DNA of 64,000 nt from an uncultured bacterium (lineage in GTDB: Bacteria; Verrucomicrobiota; Kiritimatiellia; CAIVKH01): the NCBI GenBank assembly GCA_937958885.1, contig CALGMT010000013.1, forward strand, positions 17,538 through 81,537. The letters are read 5' to 3'. The notes below the pieces were generated by a model, which saw only the letters and a program-made list of their open reading frames with translations, made no database searches and had not been told where the DNA came from. The stretch's first letter is position 1; every line of letters begins with the position of its first letter. Below, in pieces: positions 59,842 to 64,000 of this stretch. The translations under genes and the position numbers were made by a program.

Positions 59842-62481
59842 ATGAAACGCGTTGCGATCATCCTTCTCGCGCTTGCCGCCGTCGCGGCCGCTCTCGCGGC
59901 GTGGCTGCTCCGCCTGCCGGCGGGACAGGCGCGCTTGGAAGCCCTCCTGCGCGCGCAATTGCCGGAGTCGGTCGAAATCGGCGGCCTCTCCGGCCGCCTG
60001 CCGTTCGCCGGACGCGCGGCGGACGTGGCGCTGCGCGACGAAGAGGGCGTTTGGCTCGAGGCCGAGGATGTCGAGTGGCGCATCGTGCGCCGATCGCTGT
60101 TGCGCCGTGAACTCGTGGTGCGCCAAGTGGATATCCGACGACTCTTCATTCATCGCGCACCGATTTCACCTGCGGCCCGCAACAGCGGCGAAGCGCCCGA
60201 TACGCTCATCTGGCCGTTTTGGATTCAAAATGCGACGGTCGAGGAGTTGCACGTCGGAGCGGCGCTGAGCGGCGAGCCGTTTGCCGGTCGATTACTGGCC
60301 ACTTTTAAGATGGAAAGCAACGCGTGGACGGCTGTCGCATCGCTTTCTACCGAGTGGCGCGGTGAACCGGTATTCGTCGTCGGCTCCGCGAAACAGACCG
60401 CAGAGACGGGGCTGATCCACGTGCGTCAGGTCGAGGCGGAAGGGATTCGTCTCGAGGGGAGCGGGATGTGGCGCCCGCGTGAGGAGTTCCGATTTTCCGG
60501 AACGTTTTCCAACGCGCCGCTCGTCGCACGGCTCGCGACATTGGACGCCGCCGGCACGGGTTCGGTCGAAGGCGTCGTTTCGTGGAGCGGCGCGACACGC
60601 GTCGATGCGCGCATATCGGCGTCCGGCTGGGCTGGATATGGGCTCTCCAACGGGGTTCTCGAGGCCGAAGGCGTTTGGCGCGGAGGCGGGGTCGGTTGGA
60701 GCGCTGTCATCCGTGACGCACACGCAGAATACGCGGGCGAGCCTATCCGCGTCGCCTTGCCCGCGCGCGTCGGTTCTATTGCGGGCGGATTCGAGTGGTA
60801 CGCGCCCCGCATCACGGCGATGTCGATTGAAGCGCGCAGCGCGGGTCGCCTGACGACGAACGTATGGGATGCGGACCTGGAGGCCGACGCGATCGATCTC
60901 GCCTCGACGCCACTCGGCAAATGGCTGCGAGGCGGCCGCGCCCGCGCTATTGTGCGTGTTGCCGGTTCTACTTCGGATCCGGTGTGGACGCTCGACACGC
61001 AGGGGATCGATCTCGATGTGCGAACGGACGGGGCCTACCATCTTCACCCCGCGCAGGCGAGCCTCGCGGCAATCGCGTCAGGCGGAGTCGCGCGCCTGCA
61101 GGCCGCTTGGAGCGGGTGGACCGCCTCGCCGGTCGAATTCGATGCGCAAATCCCTCTTTCCCTGGGCGGAGCGCGCGGCGAGTACGGCATCAACCCGGAA
61201 GGCCCGATTGCGGGGCGATTGCATTTCGCTGTCGATCTCGCCGATGTCGGCACATTCACCGACTTGCGCGGGTCCGAAATCCAAGGCTGGTTGACCGGCG
61301 ATGTAACGCTGGGCGGCATCTGGATCCGCCCGGAAATACAGGGCCGGATCGTCCTCACCAACGGCAACGCAGTCTTTGCGGAGAGCGGCGCCGCGCTGCG
61401 CAATTTCGTCCTCGTCTTGGAAGGCGACACCTCGCAATTGACGATTCGGCGCGCGGACGGCCACGATGGCGCAGGCGGGCGGATATCGGCGGAAGGCGCG
61501 ATCCGCTTCGAACCGGCGGACGGCTTTCCCCTCGATGCCGCGCTGACGCTGCATCGCGCTACCATTTGGCGCCAGAACGGCAACCTCGCGCGTCTCAGCG
61601 GTCGGGTGGCGCTGGTCGGAACCGTCGGCGCACCGATGGTGACCGGTCAAATGAGCGTGGCAGAGGCGGAAATACGTCTTCGTCCGACGCCGCCCTCCAT
61701 CCCCCGCCTGCCGGTTGAGCAGGTCGAGGTCGACCGCGCATCCGCGGTCGCGGCGACTTCATACTTGAATAGGGTGAAGCTGGATATTGGCCTTCGCGGG
61801 CGCAATATCCGCGTCAACGGCCGCGGTCTCGACTCCAGTTGGCGCGCGGACCTGCATGCCGCGGGCAGCATGGCTGCCCCCCAGGTGCGCGGCGTTGTCT
61901 CTCTCGAGCGCGGCTTCTTCCTATTCATGGGGCGTCGATTCGCGCTCGAACGCGCGGCGCTTTCGTTAGATGGGCGCTGGCCGCCGGAACCGATGCTCGA
62001 TTTGCTGGCCGTCAGCCGCGTGGGCGATATGTATGCGCGGTTCTATGCCGTAGGTCCGTTCGATGCGCCGGAGCTCGCGCTCGAGTCGGAGCCTGCCTAT
62101 CCGCCGGACGAAATCCTCTCGCGCCTGCTCTATAGCCGCTCGACCGATGCATTGAGTCCGTTCCAGGCGGTGCGCCTCGCGCACGGACTAAACCTCTTGC
62201 GCGGGCGCGGCCGCACGATTGACGTGCTGGAGCGCGGCCAGTCGGCCCTGCGCCTGGACCAGATCGAATTGGTGCAGAGCGATGAGGATATCGGAATTTC
62301 CGCCATCAGTGTCGGCAAATACATCGGACGCAGGGTCTATGTTGAAGGCGAGAAAAGTCTGGGCGACGCCGCCGATTCGATCGCCGTTGAAGTCGAACTC
62401 ACCCCCTCGCTCATCCTGACCACCGAAACCAGCCCGCGTATCCGCGAAGGCATCGGCCTCAAATGGAGAAAGGACTACTAA
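59842..62481 (+). CDS. tamB: TamB-like translocation/assembly module (AsmA-like, DUF490)
   Basis: An 879-residue protein with an N-terminal membrane anchor (VAIILLALAAVAAALAAWLL), a long beta-rich middle forming a hydrophobic groove that bridges the periplasm, and a C-terminal DUF490 domain (SRLLYSRSTDALSPFQAVRL; IGKYIGRRVYVEGE-like). It is shorter than E. coli TamB (about 1260). It follows tamA with no gap, and its TAA overlaps the next ATG by one base. Confidence 0.93.
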   Translation: MKRVAIILLALAAVAAALAAWLLRLPAGQARLEALLRAQLPESVEIGGLSGRLPFAGRAADVALRDEEGVWLEAEDVEWRIVRRSLLRRELVVRQVDIRRLFIHRAPISPAARNSGEAPDTLIWPFWIQNATVEELHVGAALSGEPFAGRLLATFKMESNAWTAVASLSTEWRGEPVFVVGSAKQTAETGLIHVRQVEAEGIRLEGSGMWRPREEFRFSGTFSNAPLVARLATLDAAGTGSVEGVVSWSGATRVDARISASGWAGYGLSNGVLEAEGVWRGGGVGWSAVIRDAHAEYAGEPIRVALPARVGSIAGGFEWYAPRITAMSIEARSAGRLTTNVWDADLEADAIDLASTPLGKWLRGGRARAIVRVAGSTSDPVWTLDTQGIDLDVRTDGAYHLHPAQASLAAIASGGVARLQAAWSGWTASPVEFDAQIPLSLGGARGEYGINPEGPIAGRLHFAVDLADVGTFTDLRGSEIQGWLTGDVTLGGIWIRPEIQGRIVLTNGNAVFAESGAALRNFVLVLEGDTSQLTIRRADGHDGAGGRISAEGAIRFEPADGFPLDAALTLHRATIWRQNGNLARLSGRVALVGTVGAPMVTGQMSVAEAEIRLRPTPPSIPRLPVEQVEVDRASAVAATSYLNRVKLDIGLRGRNIRVNGRGLDSSWRADLHAAGSMAAPQVRGVVSLERGFFLFMGRRFALERAALSLDGRWPPEPMLDLLAVSRVGDMYARFYAVGPFDAPELALESEPAYPPDEILSRLLYSRSTDALSPFQAVRLAHGLNLLRGRGRTIDVLERGQSALRLDQIELVQSDEDIGISAISVGKYIGRRVYVEGEKSLGDAADSIAVEVELTPSLILTTETSPRIREGIGLKWRKDY

Positions 62482-63542
62482 TGTTTCGCCGAGCGACACC
62501 CGCGCGCGCCTCCGTCGCAATCGCCGCGCTCCTCGCGCTTGCGTCCGGCTGCGCGACGGTGCCGCCGGACCTGCCGCCGGTGCCGATCGACCCGGCCCCT
62601 AGCGGCGCCGCGCAAACGCGCCTCGCGCCTTCGGCGCCCGCGCTCGCGTCCATACCGGACATTGGCGAGCGGCCGGCGCAGACGCCTCATCGATCACAGG
62701 AAGAGATCGCGCGCGTGCAGATCATGCTCGATCGCGCGAATTACTCGCCCGGTCCGATCGACGGCCGCTGGGGCCCGTTATCACGCGCCGCGCTGAGCGA
62801 GTGGCAGCGGCGCGAGGGCCTGCCGGAGACCGGAGAACCGGACGACGCGCTCCTCGCCCGCGCGCCGGACGCCGAAAAAGCCTTCGCCGCGCATCTCGTC
62901 ACCGATGCGGAACATGCCGCGCTGCGCCCGTTCCCGAGCGGATGGCGCGCGCGCGCCGCGCTCGATCACCACGGCCACTCCACCATTATCGAGGCCGTTG
63001 CCGAGCGCTATCACGCCACCGAGCGATTCATTCGCGAACTCAATCCCGATGTCGCGTGGCCCAATCCGCCGGCAGGCGCCGCGCTGCGCGTTCCGCGCGT
63101 TCGTCCATACGCGCGCGCCGCCGCGGCGCGCATAGAAATCGTCTTGTCCGAAAAAACACTGCGCGTCTTTGACGCCGAAGGACGGATCATCGCGCGCTTC
63201 CCGTGTTCCATCGCGCGTCAGGTTGAAAAGCGACCCGTCGGCGAGCTGAGGGTTGTGAACGCTGCCGAAAATCCGAACTACACCTTCGACCCCGATCTTT
63301 TTCGCGACGACCCGGCCGCCGCGGGCATCGAGCGGCGACTGCTGATCCCGCCCGGCCCCAACAATCCGGTTGGCGTCGCATGGTTGAGTTTGGATCGACC
63401 CGGCTACGGGATTCACGGCACGCCGTTCCCCGAAGAGATCGGCAAAACCGAATCGCACGGTTGTTTTCGACTCGCGAACTGGAACGCGCGGAAGCTTATG
63501 GAGATGGTGTCGATCGGCTGCCCCGTAATGGTGCGCGAGTGA
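62481..63542 (+). CDS. L,D-transpeptidase lipoprotein (YkuD) with PG-binding and LysM-like domains
   Basis: A 353-residue lipoprotein (lipobox LASGC). Residues about 70-135 are a peptidoglycan-binding domain (VQIMLDRANYSPGPIDGRWG), about 155-205 are LysM-like (IIEAVAERYHATERFIRELN), and the YkuD catalytic domain follows. The active site is GIHGTPFPEEIG and then SHGCFRLAN, with the His and the Cys nucleophile. It forms 3-3 peptide cross-links or ties proteins to peptidoglycan in the periplasm. TAATG overlap with tamB and a GAGAAAGGA site place it in the tam operon. Confidence 0.94.
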   Translation: MFRRATPARASVAIAALLALASGCATVPPDLPPVPIDPAPSGAAQTRLAPSAPALASIPDIGERPAQTPHRSQEEIARVQIMLDRANYSPGPIDGRWGPLSRAALSEWQRREGLPETGEPDDALLARAPDAEKAFAAHLVTDAEHAALRPFPSGWRARAALDHHGHSTIIEAVAERYHATERFIRELNPDVAWPNPPAGAALRVPRVRPYARAAAARIEIVLSEKTLRVFDAEGRIIARFPCSIARQVEKRPVGELRVVNAAENPNYTFDPDLFRDDPAAAGIERRLLIPPGPNNPVGVAWLSLDRPGYGIHGTPFPEEIGKTESHGCFRLANWNARKLMEMVSIGCPVMVRE

Positions 63543-63611
63543 GATTATCGGCAGACGTGGGCGCTGACCGCATCGATCTACGAATCGGCGAGGTATTCCT
63601 AGCGCTGTAGT

Positions 63612-63806
63612 ACCGCCGCTCCGCCGACGGAAGTGTGAAGACGAAACTCTCCGGCGGCGGAATGCCGGAGCTACAACATTCGAATAGCGAAAGGAGATGG
63701 TAGGGCGGGAACTCCGAGCCCGCCGAGCTGGCGGATCGTCGCCCTCACCCCAACCCTCTCCCGCGCGGCGGGAGAGGGGGATGCTGTGGATGCGGGCGGC
63801 GACCGC
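63612..63806 (-). repeat. Inverted, diverged copy of the 240-bp repeat family
   Basis: Read on the minus strand it has the same modules in the same order as the 54-kb repeats: GCCCGCATCCACAGCATCCC, a CTCTCCCGC hairpin, GGTGAGGGCGACGATC, CAGCTCGGCGGGCTC, TTGTAGCTCCGGC and CTTCCGTCGGCGGAGCGGCG. Several stretches are diverged. Confidence 0.75.
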
Positions 63807-63833
63807 GAACCGTGCGCGGTAAAGCGGTCACGG

Positions 63834-63963
63834 TAAAGGGGTCAGGCGCTGAATTTTCTCGTAGGGGTAAATAGGCGTGTATCTGATCGATGCCTGGGTA
63901 AAAGGGGTCAGGCGCTGAATTTTCTCATAGGGTGAAATAGGCGTGTATCTGATCGATGCCTGG
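63834..63963 (+). repeat. Two tandem 66-bp GGGGTCAG-type units
   Basis: GTCAGGCGCTGAATTTTCTC recurs at 63841 and 63907, a period of 66 bp; each unit ends in ATCTGATCGATGCCTGG. Within the core TCAG/CTGA form a small inverted repeat around GCG. The 54-kb copy is in the opposite orientation. Confidence 0.85.
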
Positions 63964-64000
63964 TCTGGATCTCTGCCGCGCGGCGGGAGAGGGGGGCGAG

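Larger units (their letters stand above)
63543..64000. other. Gene-free repeat block at the window end
   Basis: The last 458 bp carry an inverted copy of the 240-bp repeat family, the CTCTCCCGC hairpin, and two tandem GGGGTCAG-type units. I see no gene. Confidence 0.75.

Overview
The window is GC-rich chromosomal DNA, gene-dense on both strands, with frequent GTG starts and many 1-11 bp gene overlaps. The best guess is a member of the PVC group, most likely Kiritimatiellota or Verrucomicrobiota. The basis is a PEP-CTERM surface protein, a pseudopilin ending in an H-x9-DG motif, a lamin-tail-domain protein with a Ca-binding SDGDG tail, DUF1573 and TamA/TamB, which indicate a Gram-negative cell with a large secreted-protein repertoire. 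No marker here fixes the phylum, so this is inference.

Layout. 1-3504: glycosyltransferases (a GT2 cut by the window edge, a GT4, an ArnT-like GT39). 3605-6222: MurJ flippase, a PHB-depolymerase-like hydrolase and a small membrane protein. 6342-10301: a PEP-CTERM protein and a larger lamin-tail paralogue on either side of a pseudopilin. 10309-15396: an iron-type ABC importer (ATPase, lipoprotein, fused permease) with a secreted propeller-like protein. 15419-21634: polyprenyl-phosphate sugar enzymes, peptide deformylase, HrpB helicase and Der GTPase. 21736-23528: RRM protein, small protein, secreted serpin. 23543-30502: an ApbE-like lipoprotein, a flavin reductase, QueC, QueE, a PstS-like protein and a hybrid histidine kinase. 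30592-36791: an SDR remnant, an LpxL-type acyltransferase behind tRNA-Lys, Psd/PssA, a UDP-glucose pyrophosphorylase and YceI. 36856-41673: a DNA topoisomerase VI A subunit coupled to a membrane protein, and two TPR-like envelope proteins. 42120-48665: SucCD, an aldehyde dehydrogenase, a chalcone-isomerase-like protein, an SxtJ-like protein and a carbamoyltransferase. 48688-53687: FolE, a DUF62 SAM hydrolase, IlvBN, QueG. 54558-63542: a MauE/rhodanese/DUF1573 group, an SGNH hydrolase, TamA-TamB and an L,D-transpeptidase.

Shared pathways. QueC, QueE, QueG and FolE all serve queuosine/7-deazaguanine synthesis (FolE also folate). Psd and PssA make phosphatidylethanolamine. TamA/TamB, MurJ, LpxL and the L,D-transpeptidase build the envelope. 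The UbiA/Dpm1 pair probably makes polyprenyl-phosphate sugars, which GT39 enzymes use as donors.

Most unusual signals. (1) A dispersed element made of exactly two 31-bp units occurs at three distant places; one copy lies in frame inside the signal peptide of a gene. (2) A complete TopoVI A subunit has no B subunit nearby and is translationally coupled to a membrane protein. (3) An ApbE-family lipoprotein has lost its metal and flavin motifs. (4) tRNA-Lys sits five bases in front of an acyltransferase start codon. (5) Perfect inverted repeats lie at the folE/DUF62 and aldehyde dehydrogenase promoters. (6) A long repeat family occurs in inverted orientation on either side of the 54.5-63.6 kb envelope block.
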